Source of the DNA: a virus
IMG/VR virus record: IMGVR_UViG_3300042691_022010
Coordinates: 1-35,944 of that record
Direction: 5' to 3' (one strand)
Length of the DNA: 35,944 nucleotides
Below, in pieces: positions 1 through 7,249 of this stretch. Made by a program: the position numbers and the translations under genes. Each line of letters opens with the position of its first letter. Positions within the stretch are counted from its first letter, which is position 1. The notes under the pieces were generated by a model that was not told where the DNA came from, ran no database searches, and worked only from the letters and a program-made list of their open reading frames with translations.

Positions 1-2
1 GC

Positions 3-302
3 ATTTCGCACCATTCCGGAGAGCTCACCAACGGCTACACCTACCGCAACGTCCCCTGCGAGGTTCGCTTCGACGCGCCGAAGAAGGGCATGAAGCAGAC
101 CGTCCGGCTCGACACCGGCGAGACCATCGAAACGGCCGCGATGACCCTGGGCGAGATGCAGGCCGAGTTGCCGGGCATTCCGGCCGAGGCGACCGCCACC
201 CGGCCGGAGCGCAAGCCCTCCCGCACCGTTTCAGCGAGCGGAGTCGTCGTCACCGACGGTGACGGGGACGCCTTCCTCGACGACCAAGACACCAACCCCT
301 GA
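3..302 (+). CDS. Partial hypothetical protein (5' end outside window)
   Basis: The frame is open from the first bases of the window to a TGA at 300-302, giving about 99 residues of a C-terminal part. An internal ATG at 90 exists, but the frame continues upstream with normal codon use, so the true start is probably outside. The visible sequence is hydrophilic, has a Thr/Glu-rich middle and ends in an acidic tail (GDGDAFLDDQD). I do not recognise the family. It lies 13 bases before the P-loop ATPase gene and in the same direction, so it is probably part of the early replication/recombination operon. Confidence 0.6.
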   Translation: MSHHSGELTNGYTYRNVPCEVRFDAPKKGMKQTVRLDTGETIETAAMTLGEMQAELPGIPAEATATRPERKPSRTVSASGVVVTDGDGDAFLDDQDTNP

Positions 303-315
303 CCATTTTTTCACC

Positions 316-1539
316 ATGCCACTCAACATCATTCGCGGAAAGAAGGCCGGAGCCATCCGCGCCGTCATTTACGGGACCGAGGGGATCGGCAAGTCGACCC
401 TCGCCGCCCAGATCCCAGGCGCTGTCATCATCGACACCGAGGACGGGACGGGTCAGATCGACGCCGCCCGCGTTCTCGCGCTCGACTGGCGGGCGATCGA
501 GCACGCGGTCAAGGAATTGACCGCCGACCCGCAGGGCTTTTCTGCCGTCGTCATCGACACCGCCGATTGGCTCGAAAAGGCGCTGATCGAACACGTCCTC
601 CGGCAGGCGGGAAAAAAGTCGATTGAGGACTTCGGCTACGGGAAAGGCTACACGATCATCCAAGAGCACGTCGTCCGCTTCCTCGGATCCGTTGACCAGC
701 TAGTTGCGAAGGGAGTCCACGTTGTCTTCGTCGCCCATTCGAAGGTCACGCGGACCAGCCCGCCGGATCAGACCGACGGCTATGACCGCTTCGAACTCAA
801 GCTGACCAAGCAGGTCGCCCCCCTTCTCAAGGAGTGGGCCGACTTGGTTATCTTCTGCAACTACCGCGTCCAGATCGTCGAGGGCACCGATGGCCGACTG
901 AAGGCCCAAGGCGGCCGCGAGCGGATCATGCACGCCGTCCATTCGGCCGCGTGGGACGCAAAGAACCGCTTCGGGCTCCCGGACGAGCTCCCGATGGAGT
1001 TCGCGAAGATTGCGCACCTCTTCACCGGGCACGCTTCCCGAACGGAACCCGAGGCCAAGGCGGCCGCGGTCGAGGCTGCGCTCATCGCTGACCCCAAGCC
1101 TGCTCCCGCCCCTGCCCAGGCTGCTCCGCCGGCGAAGCCCGAGATGATTGAGTTGTCGCTGGCGACCAAAGAGCAGGTCGCGCAGCTCGACGCTTTGAGA
1201 GGTAAGCCCGGCAGCCGCGCTTTTGAAGTCATCGACGACTACATGGAGCGCCTCAACGCCCTAGACTTCGGGGAACTCACGGTCGAGCAGGCCGCCGAGC
1301 TTTTGAATCTACTGCAAAACGGTCCGGCCGGCTGGGAGAAACACAGCGCTCGCCTCGCCTGGCTTGAGCAGAACAGCGAGGCCGCCACGGCCTACCTCCA
1401 ACGGGTCGGTTGGGTCTCCGCCGGCCAGACCTGGCGAGACCTTCCGGCTGACCGCGTGCAGACCTGTGTCGAGAAGTGGGAAAAGTTCACGCAGGCGGTC
1501 CTCGCGCCCGCCGCAAAGACCGGGAGGAAGGCCGCATGA
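316..1539 (+). CDS. P-loop ATPase, Sak4/RecA-like recombination protein
   Basis: This 407-aa protein has a Walker A at residues 20-28 (GTEGIGKST), a Walker B at 77-82 (AVVIDT) and a VAHSK sensor-like segment near 139-143. That order fits the AAA_24/Sak4-type phage ATPases, which are RecA-like and help single-strand annealing or recombination. After about residue 250 an Ala/Pro-rich linker leads to a C-terminal helical part of about 130 residues that I do not recognise; Sak4 proteins are usually shorter. The ATG at 316 was chosen over the upstream ATG at 259 because it removes a low-complexity leader, avoids a 44-base overlap with the previous gene and has the CCATG context common here. A DUF669-like gene, a helicase and a nuclease downstream support a recombination/replication role. 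The annealing function is inferred from family. Confidence 0.8.
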   Translation: MPLNIIRGKKAGAIRAVIYGTEGIGKSTLAAQIPGAVIIDTEDGTGQIDAARVLALDWRAIEHAVKELTADPQGFSAVVIDTADWLEKALIEHVLRQAGKKSIEDFGYGKGYTIIQEHVVRFLGSVDQLVAKGVHVVFVAHSKVTRTSPPDQTDGYDRFELKLTKQVAPLLKEWADLVIFCNYRVQIVEGTDGRLKAQGGRERIMHAVHSAAWDAKNRFGLPDELPMEFAKIAHLFTGHASRTEPEAKAAAVEAALIADPKPAPAPAQAAPPAKPEMIELSLATKEQVAQLDALRGKPGSRAFEVIDDYMERLNALDFGELTVEQAAELLNLLQNGPAGWEKHSARLAWLEQNSEAATAYLQRVGWVSAGQTWRDLPADRVQTCVEKWEKFTQAVLAPAAKTGRKAA

Positions 1540-2267
1540 GCGACTCCCTCCTTATCACTCCAGCCTTGGCCGATGCAGCCGTCACGGCCGCCGACGCCGC
1601 CCGACTTGAGCGAGACGATCTGGTCGCCCGCTCCCAGTCCATCACGACCGTCTCCGACCGCCTCGACGCTGATCACGCGACCGCGTTCCTCCGCGACGCG
1701 AAAAGCTACCTGACGGGAATCGAAGCGGCCCGCACCCGGGCCAAGGCTCCGGTCCTCGAGATCGGCAAGCGCATCGACGCCCTCGCGAAAGATCTCGTCG
1801 CCCAGGTTCAGGCCGAATCGACGCGCATCTCTCGCGTTCTCGGAGCCTTCGAGCTTGAAGAGAAGCGCAAAGCCGACGAGGCCCGATGGCTCGCGGAAAA
1901 CGAAGCTCGCCGCGTCGCGGACGAATCACTCCGGAAAGCAGCGGCCGCCCGAAGCGCCGCACCCGACGCACTCGCCGCCGATCGGGCCGCCGACGTGGTC
2001 ACCGCTCAGGCAGCCGAGCAGATCGTCGCCCTAAAGCAGGCGGCCGCCAACGCCGCGCCCGCCCGCCAAGCGGGGACCGCAGTCAGGGAAGACGTCGTCT
2101 TTGAGGTCACCGACATCCGTGCTCTCCACTCCGCTCATCCCGAGCTCGTGACGCTCGAGCCTAACGGCGCCGCGATCCGGGCCATCCTCCGCGCAAACCC
2201 CAACCTTCAAGTCCCAGGCCTCCGCCATTGGCGCGAGGCGAAGCTCAACATTCGCAACCATGCCTAA
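1536..2267 (+). CDS. Coiled-coil protein of the recombination module
   Basis: This is a 243-aa protein whose ATG overlaps the stop of the ATPase gene (ATGA), with GGGAGGAAGG as a clear ribosome-binding site. Residues about 40-150 are rich in Ala, Glu, Lys and Arg with heptad-like spacing and probably form a long helix or coiled coil. The last 60 residues form a compact domain (FEVTDI, HPELV, PGLRHW) of a type often seen in phage early regions beside Sak4-like and DUF669-like genes. I cannot assign a biochemical function. Its position suggests an accessory factor for the ATPase or for ssDNA handling. An upstream in-frame ATG at 1476 was rejected because it lies inside the ATPase gene. Confidence 0.75.
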   Translation: MSDSLLITPALADAAVTAADAARLERDDLVARSQSITTVSDRLDADHATAFLRDAKSYLTGIEAARTRAKAPVLEIGKRIDALAKDLVAQVQAESTRISRVLGAFELEEKRKADEARWLAENEARRVADESLRKAAAARSAAPDALAADRAADVVTAQAAEQIVALKQAAANAAPARQAGTAVREDVVFEVTDIRALHSAHPELVTLEPNGAAIRAILRANPNLQVPGLRHWREAKLNIRNHA

Positions 2268-2742
2268 CCTAGAAAATCCCGGCCGCTACGCGGCCCAAGT
2301 AAACGAGGCTGAATTTGGTGAGTCCCAGACCGGGACGCCATACGTCGTCCTCCGCATCGCCACCGATGGGGGCGCGTTCATCAACGCCTACCTCTACCTT
2401 TCCGAAAAGGCCCTTGCCAACTCGGTCAAAACGCTCCGCGACGCGTTCGACTTCAACGGCGACTTCGAGACTCTGGTCGAGCAGGTCGTCACGAAGCCGT
2501 GCTCCATCACGGTCGAGACTGAAGTGTACGAGGGGAAGGAGCGCCTTCGCGTGAAATGGATCAACGGGCCGCGCACCTCAAAGCCGATCGACAACCAAGA
2601 GGCGTTTTTGAAAGCGCTCTCCGCGAAGGCCGCACGGATCCCGAAGGATGCCCCGAAGCCTGCGCCGAAGGCTGCGCCTTCAAGCGCACCGACGCGGCCC
2701 GCCCCCGCCCCTGCACCGAAGCCCGCCACGAATCCCTTCTGA
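2260..2742 (+). CDS. DUF669-like putative ssDNA-binding protein
   Basis: This is a 160-aa protein. Residues 1-105 form a beta-rich domain with alternating hydrophobic strands (TPYVVLRI, AYLYLS, ITVETEVYEGKERLRVKWI). Residues 106-160 are a Lys/Pro/Ala tail ending in NPF. A globular fold followed by a flexible tail with a terminal Phe recalls phage SSB-like proteins such as DUF669, where the tail contacts partners; that comparison is from family knowledge, not from an alignment. It overlaps the preceding gene by 8 bases and its stop overlaps the helicase start. Binding of ssDNA during replication is inferred from the fold pattern and neighbours. Confidence 0.65.
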   Translation: MPNLENPGRYAAQVNEAEFGESQTGTPYVVLRIATDGGAFINAYLYLSEKALANSVKTLRDAFDFNGDFETLVEQVVTKPCSITVETEVYEGKERLRVKWINGPRTSKPIDNQEAFLKALSAKAARIPKDAPKPAPKAAPSSAPTRPAPAPAPKPATNPF

Positions 2743-3830
2743 TGAAGCTCCGCGAGTACCAGTCCCACGCGGTCGACTTTCTTTTGCCTCGCCAACGCGG
2801 CTTTATTGTCGCGCCGGCCGGCAGCGGGAAGACGATCATGGCAGCAAGCGCCGCGGCGCGGCGGGCTGCGGCTTTCGACCGCGTGGTCTGGCTCGCCAAC
2901 ACGCGGGAGCAATGCGAGCAGGCCCGCGCCGCCTGCCTGCGCCAACTCTGGCAGGATCCGGTGGAGATCCACGTCGCCTGCGTCGCTGCTCGGCCCGACA
3001 TTACCGGCGCCGCGATCGTCATCATAGACGAGGCGCATCACACGCCCGCCCAGACCTGGTGGAATACCGTCAGCGGGGCCAATTGCGTGGTTTGGGGCTT
3101 CTCCGCGACTCCCTGGAGCGGCGACTGGGAGCGGGACGGGACGCTCAAGGCCTTTTTTGAGGACGCATTCCACGTCGTCCCGCGTGAAGAGGTTCAAGCC
3201 GGCGGATCCATCACGCCGGGCAAAGTCATCGTCCACGACCTCGACACCGAGGGGCAGTTCGACGCCGAAATCGACCGCCTGACCGCCCAGGAGGTCATCA
3301 TTCGAGCCCGCCGTCACCCGTACATTCCCCGCGACGAGCACGAACGACGCGCCCGCTGGCAGTTCACGGCCGAGGCCATCCGCACGAACGGCGCCCGCAA
3401 CGCCCGGATCGTCGACCTCGCCAACACCGCGGCCGCTTCCGTCCTAGTGCTTGTCTCGACCATCGAACACGGGCAAGCGCTCGAGACTCAGATCCGCGGG
3501 TCTCTCCTGGTCCACGCCAAGCTCGCGAAGAAGAAACGGGCAGCCGCAATCGAAGCCTTCCGGGCAGGATCCCTGCGCTGCATGATCGCGACGAGCCTCG
3601 CGGATGAGGGCTTAGACGTGCCGAGGGCAGCGGTCCTCATCCTCGCAGCTGGCGGCCGCTCACCGGGCAAGCTCGAGCAACGCGCCGGCCGCGTCATGCG
3701 GCCGCACGCCGGAAAGGAGATCGGGACCGTGCACGACTTCTCCGACCGAGGCGCAGGCCTCGCCGCCAACCAATTCAAGGCCCGCGCCCGGACCTACCGA
3801 AAGCTCGGCTACTCAATCAACGCCGCATGA
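2742..3830 (+). CDS. DEAD/DEAH-box helicase (superfamily 2)
   Basis: This 362-aa protein carries the standard SF2 motifs in order: an early aromatic/Gln region (LREYQ, residues 3-7), Walker A APAGSGKT (24-31), DEAH (96-99), motif III SAT (121-123) and motif VI QRAGRVMR (about 313-320). It therefore unwinds or translocates on nucleic acid using ATP, and belongs with the phage-encoded RecG/RecQ-like or type III restriction-like helicase set. The ATG overlaps the previous stop (ATGA at 2742). A longer reading from ATG 2556 would overlap the SSB-like gene by 190 bases and adds a leader of no recognisable fold, so it was rejected. The next gene is a nuclease, which suggests joint action on branched DNA. 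Confidence 0.88.
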   Translation: MKLREYQSHAVDFLLPRQRGFIVAPAGSGKTIMAASAAARRAAAFDRVVWLANTREQCEQARAACLRQLWQDPVEIHVACVAARPDITGAAIVIIDEAHHTPAQTWWNTVSGANCVVWGFSATPWSGDWERDGTLKAFFEDAFHVVPREEVQAGGSITPGKVIVHDLDTEGQFDAEIDRLTAQEVIIRARRHPYIPRDEHERRARWQFTAEAIRTNGARNARIVDLANTAAASVLVLVSTIEHGQALETQIRGSLLVHAKLAKKKRAAAIEAFRAGSLRCMIATSLADEGLDVPRAAVLILAAGGRSPGKLEQRAGRVMRPHAGKEIGTVHDFSDRGAGLAANQFKARARTYRKLGYSINAA

Positions 3831-4132
3831 AGGCCGACCCGAATTTTTTTGCCCTGCACGGGCTTGCCACTCCGGTGGCGGAATACCGCTTCCACCCGGA
3901 GCGACGGTGGCGCTTTGACTTGGCCTGGCCCGAGTACCGGCTCGCACTTGAGATCGAAGGCGGGCTTTGGGTCGGCGGCCGCCACAACAGCCCGCAAGGC
4001 TTTTTCCGAGACCTTGAGAAATACAACGCCGCGGCCGTCCTTGGTTGGCGGATCCTCCGGGTGACGCCGAAGGCCGTCGGGACGCTCGTCACGATTCAAC
4101 TGGTGCGGGACGCCATGAAGGCCAGCGCATGA
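3827..4132 (+). CDS. PD-(D/E)XK-type endonuclease (DUF559/VSR-like)
   Basis: This is a 101-aa protein. The segment FDLAWPEYRLALEIEGG (residues 30-46) places D31 and E42/E44 as in the D...ExE/K core of small PD-(D/E)XK nucleases. It is followed by GGRH (50-53), an EKYN segment (64-67) and the closing strand GWRILRVT (73-80). This pattern is typical of phage endonucleases annotated as DUF559 or VSR-like. It overlaps the helicase stop by four bases (ATGA). The likely role is cutting branched or damaged DNA with the helicase, by inference from pairing. A TTTTTTT run occurs at codons 6-8 but shows no sign of use. Confidence 0.75.
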   Translation: MKADPNFFALHGLATPVAEYRFHPERRWRFDLAWPEYRLALEIEGGLWVGGRHNSPQGFFRDLEKYNAAAVLGWRILRVTPKAVGTLVTIQLVRDAMKASA

Positions 4133-4329
4133 GCGCCATTCCCGAGTCCCTCCGCCGAGTTCTGGCCGCTCAGAAGACCGGGGCCACCCCCCCCTTTCCT
4201 GCCCGGCCGATCAAGTTTCCGGCCGCTCAAAAGGCCGACATCACTTTCACCGCCCGCAGCGGCCGCGTTTGGCGCATGACCGGCGACGGCGCATGGCGCC
4301 ACCTGTACGACATCGACCCCCTTCCGTGA
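4129..4329 (+). CDS. Small hypothetical protein
   Basis: This is a 66-aa ORF linked to its neighbours by ATGA at its start (4129) and GTGA at its end (4326), which argues strongly that it is translated. The first 35 residues are basic and Pro/Ala-rich. The rest (ADITFTARSGRVWRMTGDGAWRHLYDI) looks like two beta-hairpins with conserved-looking Trp residues. I do not recognise it. It sits between the nuclease and the primase-helicase and is presumably an accessory of replication or host takeover. Confidence 0.65.
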   Translation: MSAIPESLRRVLAAQKTGATPPFPARPIKFPAAQKADITFTARSGRVWRMTGDGAWRHLYDIDPLP

Positions 4330-6425
4330 CCTCTCACGCCCCATCTTCGACCGCCCGCATTCTACGCGAACAGGGCATTTCCACCGTCCCGATCAAAGCG
4401 GGTGACAAGGTTCCGCTCGTTGCCTGGAAAGCCTACCAGCAGCGCCTCCCCGAGCAGGCCGAGCTCGAGCGCTGGTTTGCCCGCCCCAACACTCGCATCG
4501 CACTCATCGCGGGCGGAGCGGTCGGCGTTGGTTGCCTCGACTTCGACGAGAAATACGGCCGCGGCATCCTTGCTCGCTTCGCCGCCCGAGCCGAGGAAGT
4601 TGGCCTCGACTACCTGATCGGGCAGCTGATCCGCCAGCGGACGCCATCCGGCGGCTTCCACCTAGTCTGGCGGTGCTCCGGCTGGCCGATGGTAAACCAG
4701 AAGCTCGCCAGCCGGCCGCCCACCGACTCCGAAGTTCAGGCTTCCCCCCACCTTCGGGAATTGACCCTCATCGAAACCCGAGGCGAGGGCGGCTATTTCG
4801 TCATCGCCCCGAGCGACGGCTACGCCCTCGAGGCGGGCGATTGGTCGTCCATACCTTCGATCACCGAGGAAGACCGCGAGGCACTTCTCGACCTTGCCCG
4901 CACCTTCGACGAGCGGGCGACAACCGCCGCGGAGCCCGAGGCCGCGCCAGCCGCTCCGACCGCCCACGCCGGCGAACTCACGCCCGGCGACGACTACGAC
5001 GCGAAGGCCGACGTCCCGGCCTTGCTCAAGGTTCACGGCTGGCGCCCTTGCGGCCCGTCGGGAAAGTACTGGACGCGCCCCGGGAAGGCCCGCGGCATCT
5101 CCGCGTCGTGGGACGTGGTCCCCGGGCGTTTTTTCGTCTTCTCGAGCTCCACCGAATTCACGCCGAGCCGCGTCTATCGTCCCTGGCACGTCTACGCTAC
5201 GCTCGAGTGCGGAGGCGACTTCTCACGCGCCGCCGCCGAGCTCCGCCGTCAAGGCTTCGGAGGGGCCGCCCGAAAGAAGACCCGCGACGTCATACCGTGG
5301 GACCAAGTCCACGACGCCGAGGCCCCAGGCGTCGAGCCCGCGCCAGAGGATCCGCCGGGCGTCGAGGGCGCCGACCCTCACGGGCAGGCTCCGACGACCG
5401 AGAACGAAGACGACCGCATCCGCAGGCTTCTCCGGGCTCGCGCTTTCGACCCGTCGAAAACACCGCCACCCCTCCGGCCGATCTTCACACTCGGGGGCGT
5501 CGTCATCGCGACTCCTGGCAATCTCGTCGCCATCACGGCGCAAGCGAAGGTCGGAAAAAGCGCTTTGGTCTCCGCCCTGACGGCCGCCGCCATGGTCTCC
5601 GAGGATTCCGAGGCCGACCTTCTCACCGCCACCGGCTTCAACGCCGCCGGCAAAGGCCTGCTCTACTTCGACACCGAGCAAAGCCCCGACGACTTCTGGC
5701 ACGCCGTGGCACGGGCCAAGCGCCGCGCCCAGGTCGAAAGTCTCCCCGCGTGGCTCCACGCCTACTCGGTCGCGGATCTCCCCGCGCAGATCGCAAGGAA
5801 AGCCGTCGCCGTCGCCATGGCCGACACCGCCGAGGCCCACGGCGGCATCCACGCCGTCATCATCGACGGCGTGGCGGATCTCGTCCTCGACGTGAACGAC
5901 GCCGAAGAGTGCAACGGCATCGTCGCTGAGCTCCACGCTCAGGCCATCCGCTACGACTGCGCCATCCTTTGCGTCATCCACAAGAACCCGGGCTCCGAGA
6001 AGGTTCGAGGCCACCTTGGCTCCCAGATCGAGCGCAAGGCCGAAACCAACCTGTCGCTCGACAAGGAAGAAGAGGTGACCGTCGTCTGGTCGAATAAGCA
6101 GCGCCGGGCGCCGATCGACAAGAAGACCGGGCCGCGCTTCCGGTGGGACGACGAGCTCAAGATGCACGTCACCGCCGAGGTGCAGTCCAAGCCCGCCGCA
6201 AAGCTGGTCGAGCTCGTCACCTTGGCCGAGGCCGTACTCAAGCCGGGCGAGCGGATGAAGTGGTCCGACTTCGTGGCTGCCCTGAAGGCCGCCAGATCCA
6301 CGCCGGAGCGCCAGCCCAGTCAAGCCACGGTGGAACGCTGGATCTCCGCCATGCGCCAGGCCGAGGTCATCGTCTCAGCTTTCGGAAGCTATCAACTGAA
6401 CCCGAAAAACTACCTCAACCCGTGA
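4326..6425 (+). CDS. Primase-polymerase fused to RepA-like helicase
   Basis: This 699-aa protein starts at GTG, overlapping the previous stop (GTGA). Residues 1-175 are a bifunctional primase/polymerase (Prim-Pol) domain: motif I LDFD (D72, D74), a second motif with S108 and H112 (SGGFH) and a third acidic site E150 followed by APS (161-163). Residues about 225-310 form a linker domain with aromatic strands. Residues about 385-600 are an AAA_25/RepA-type hexameric helicase: Walker A AQAKVGKS (405-412), Walker B VIIDG with D514, and H552 in the following HKNPG strand. The C-terminal 80 residues look like a winged helix. The protein should unwind and prime phage DNA. The heptamer repeats begin at its last base, which fits an origin next to the initiator/helicase. 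Confidence 0.9.
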   Translation: MTSHAPSSTARILREQGISTVPIKAGDKVPLVAWKAYQQRLPEQAELERWFARPNTRIALIAGGAVGVGCLDFDEKYGRGILARFAARAEEVGLDYLIGQLIRQRTPSGGFHLVWRCSGWPMVNQKLASRPPTDSEVQASPHLRELTLIETRGEGGYFVIAPSDGYALEAGDWSSIPSITEEDREALLDLARTFDERATTAAEPEAAPAAPTAHAGELTPGDDYDAKADVPALLKVHGWRPCGPSGKYWTRPGKARGISASWDVVPGRFFVFSSSTEFTPSRVYRPWHVYATLECGGDFSRAAAELRRQGFGGAARKKTRDVIPWDQVHDAEAPGVEPAPEDPPGVEGADPHGQAPTTENEDDRIRRLLRARAFDPSKTPPPLRPIFTLGGVVIATPGNLVAITAQAKVGKSALVSALTAAAMVSEDSEADLLTATGFNAAGKGLLYFDTEQSPDDFWHAVARAKRRAQVESLPAWLHAYSVADLPAQIARKAVAVAMADTAEAHGGIHAVIIDGVADLVLDVNDAEECNGIVAELHAQAIRYDCAILCVIHKNPGSEKVRGHLGSQIERKAETNLSLDKEEEVTVVWSNKQRRAPIDKKTGPRFRWDDELKMHVTAEVQSKPAAKLVELVTLAEAVLKPGERMKWSDFVAALKAARSTPERQPSQATVERWISAMRQAEVIVSAFGSYQLNPKNYLNP

Positions 6426-6477
6426 ACCCTCAACCATCACGAACCCTCATTCAGCCCTCATTGAGGGTAAAGGGTAA

Positions 6478-6495
6478 TTCATCCGAAAGGATGAA
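6478..6495. other. Perfect hairpin with GAAA loop
   Basis: TTCATCC (6478-6484) and GGATGAA (6489-6495) form a 7-bp perfect stem closed by GAAA, a GNRA-type tetraloop if transcribed. There is no T-tract after it, only AAAGA, so it is not a normal intrinsic terminator. It sits inside the heptamer array and could be a single-strand initiation or primase site, or an RNA structure. Confidence 0.45.
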
Positions 6496-6560
6496 AAAGA
6501 CCCATCAACCCTCAACCCTCAAAGAACCCTCATTTGACCATCAATGAGGGCCAACCCTCA

Positions 6561-6593
6561 ACCCTCACCCCCCTATATATAGGGGGTGAGGGT
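6561..6593. repeat. Large palindrome centred on TATATATA
   Basis: Arms ACCCTCACCCCC (6561-6572) and GGGGGTGAGGGT (6582-6593) are perfect complements and enclose C plus TATATATA, itself self-complementary. The whole is therefore a 33-base near-palindrome with one bulged C. Each arm contains a heptamer repeat, so two copies face each other across the most A/T-rich point of the region. A DNA-unwinding element or a dimeric initiator site is the simplest reading; a TATA-type promoter core or repressor operator is also possible. Confidence 0.6.
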
Positions 6594-6642
6594 GAGGTGA
6601 GGGTTGAAGGTGACCATCAACCCTCACGCCGACCCTGACCCC

Positions 6643-6846
6643 ATGAGCTACGCAAACACCGCCTGCCCTTGCGGCGGCCGGAAGCGGACCGAGACCATGC
6701 TTTGCAATAACTGCGAGCAGGCTTTTGCCGCCACGCCCGACCGCCAGCGCATGGACGACCCGACCGCGCCCTGGGAGTCCCGCCGCGCCGCCGCGATTCG
6801 GATCCTTGCCGCCGCACGCCGCCGCTGCCGGAAGGAGGCCGCATGA
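6643..6846 (+). CDS. Small zinc-ribbon protein
   Basis: This is a 67-aa protein with CPCGG at residues 8-12 and CNNC at 20-23, a four-Cys arrangement that should bind one zinc ion. The C-terminal half is basic and Arg/Ala-rich, and probably helical. An in-frame TTG at 6604 lies within the heptamer array and was not chosen; ATG 6643 is the first good start. Its stop overlaps the next start (ATGA), and GGAAGGAGG just before 6843 is a strong ribosome-binding site for the next gene. A DNA- or protein-binding role is inferred; it could be an origin-binding or host-takeover factor, but nothing in the sequence proves that. Confidence 0.65.
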   Translation: MSYANTACPCGGRKRTETMLCNNCEQAFAATPDRQRMDDPTAPWESRRAAAIRILAAARRRCRKEAA

Positions 6847-7052
6847 GCGCCGCCAACTTCGCCACCCTGACCCCGGCCGACTGCGACCGGCTACTGCGCC
6901 AGGCACGCCACCGCCGGCGCTCCCGCCCCACCCTCTCCACTTTCGCCCGCGCACACCGCGCAGCCTCCGACGGGAAACCGGAGGCCGTAGGGCCGCAAAA
7001 GCGGTCCTCGGGCGGATCCTTTCACCACCACCCAACTCATCCCCGCTCATGA
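6843..7052 (+). CDS. Small basic hypothetical protein
   Basis: This is a 69-aa ORF with the strong ribosome-binding site GGAAGGAGG and ATGA overlaps at both ends. Residues 1-40 (LTPADCDRLLRQARHRRRSRP) are helical and very basic, suggesting nucleic-acid binding. The last 25 residues are low complexity (HHHPTHP). A 7-bp inverted repeat, GCCTCCG/CGGAGGC (6963-6985), lies inside. The family is unknown. Confidence 0.55.
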   Translation: MSAANFATLTPADCDRLLRQARHRRRSRPTLSTFARAHRAASDGKPEAVGPQKRSSGGSFHHHPTHPRS

Positions 7053-7249
7053 CCACCGCGCTCAATCTCTTCGCCGTCCTCGCCTGTCTTCTCGTCGCCG
7101 TCGTCTGCACCATCGTCGCCCTTTCCGCCTTCATGATCGACGAAACCGACGAAGACGCGCCGCAAGGCCGTTGGCTCGGCGTCACCTTCGCCATCATCCC
7201 CGCCTGCTTCTTCACCGCCGCCGCGATTCAAATCCTCTTCACCCTATGA
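7049..7249 (+). CDS. Small inner-membrane protein, two helices
   Basis: This is a 66-aa protein with hydrophobic segments at residues 4-30 and 43-66, separated by a short acidic loop (DETDEDAPQGR). By the positive-inside rule the charged loop gives little guidance, so topology is uncertain. It overlaps the genes before and after by ATGA. It lies in an early accessory cluster far from the tail-end membrane genes, so superinfection exclusion or membrane takeover is as likely as lysis. A holin role cannot be excluded because two-helix holins are this size. Confidence 0.65.
   Translation: MTTALNLFAVLACLLVAVVCTIVALSAFMIDETDEDAPQGRWLGVTFAIIPACFFTAAAIQILFTL

Larger units (their letters stand above)
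6425..6626. repeat. Iteron-like heptamer array, candidate replication origin
   Basis: In about 200 bases, the heptamer ACCCTCA occurs exactly eight times on the + strand (starts 6426, 6443, 6508, 6515, 6526, 6554, 6561, 6620). It occurs three times inverted as TGAGGGT (6462, 6587, 6598), with several one-mismatch copies such as ACCATCA at 6433. Some copies are in direct tandem at 7-base spacing (6508/6515, 6554/6561). All eight direct copies are preceded by A. No convincing gene fits the stretch. Repeats of this kind next to a Prim-Pol/RepA-like helicase resemble origin iterons. A repressor or terminator control region is the alternative. Scattered single copies of the heptamer occur elsewhere in this C-rich genome. 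Confidence 0.7.

Noticed and set aside
259-315. Longer N-terminus for the P-loop ATPase
   Set aside because: Adds a Thr/Pro leader that overlaps the preceding gene; ATG 316 has the common start context.
2556-2741. Longer N-terminus for the helicase
   Set aside because: The added 62 residues overlap the SSB-like gene in another frame and look like shadow sequence; ATG 2742 with ATGA coupling is better.
3844-3850. TTTTTTT in the nuclease gene
   Set aside because: It fits a slippery heptamer at codons 6-8, but a shift there would lose the nuclease core and no alternate frame looks real.
4532-5929. 465-aa frame on the + strand
   Set aside because: Overlaps the Prim-Pol gene in another frame and is almost only Arg, Pro, Gly and Ser, a shadow of GC-rich codons.
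5223-6323. 366-aa antisense open frame
   Set aside because: Opposite the helicase half of the Prim-Pol gene; Gly/Val/Asp-rich with no motif or start signal.
6963-6985. Inverted repeat GCCTCCG/CGGAGGC as terminator
   Set aside because: Lies inside a coupled ORF and has no T-tract; probably chance in GC-rich DNA.
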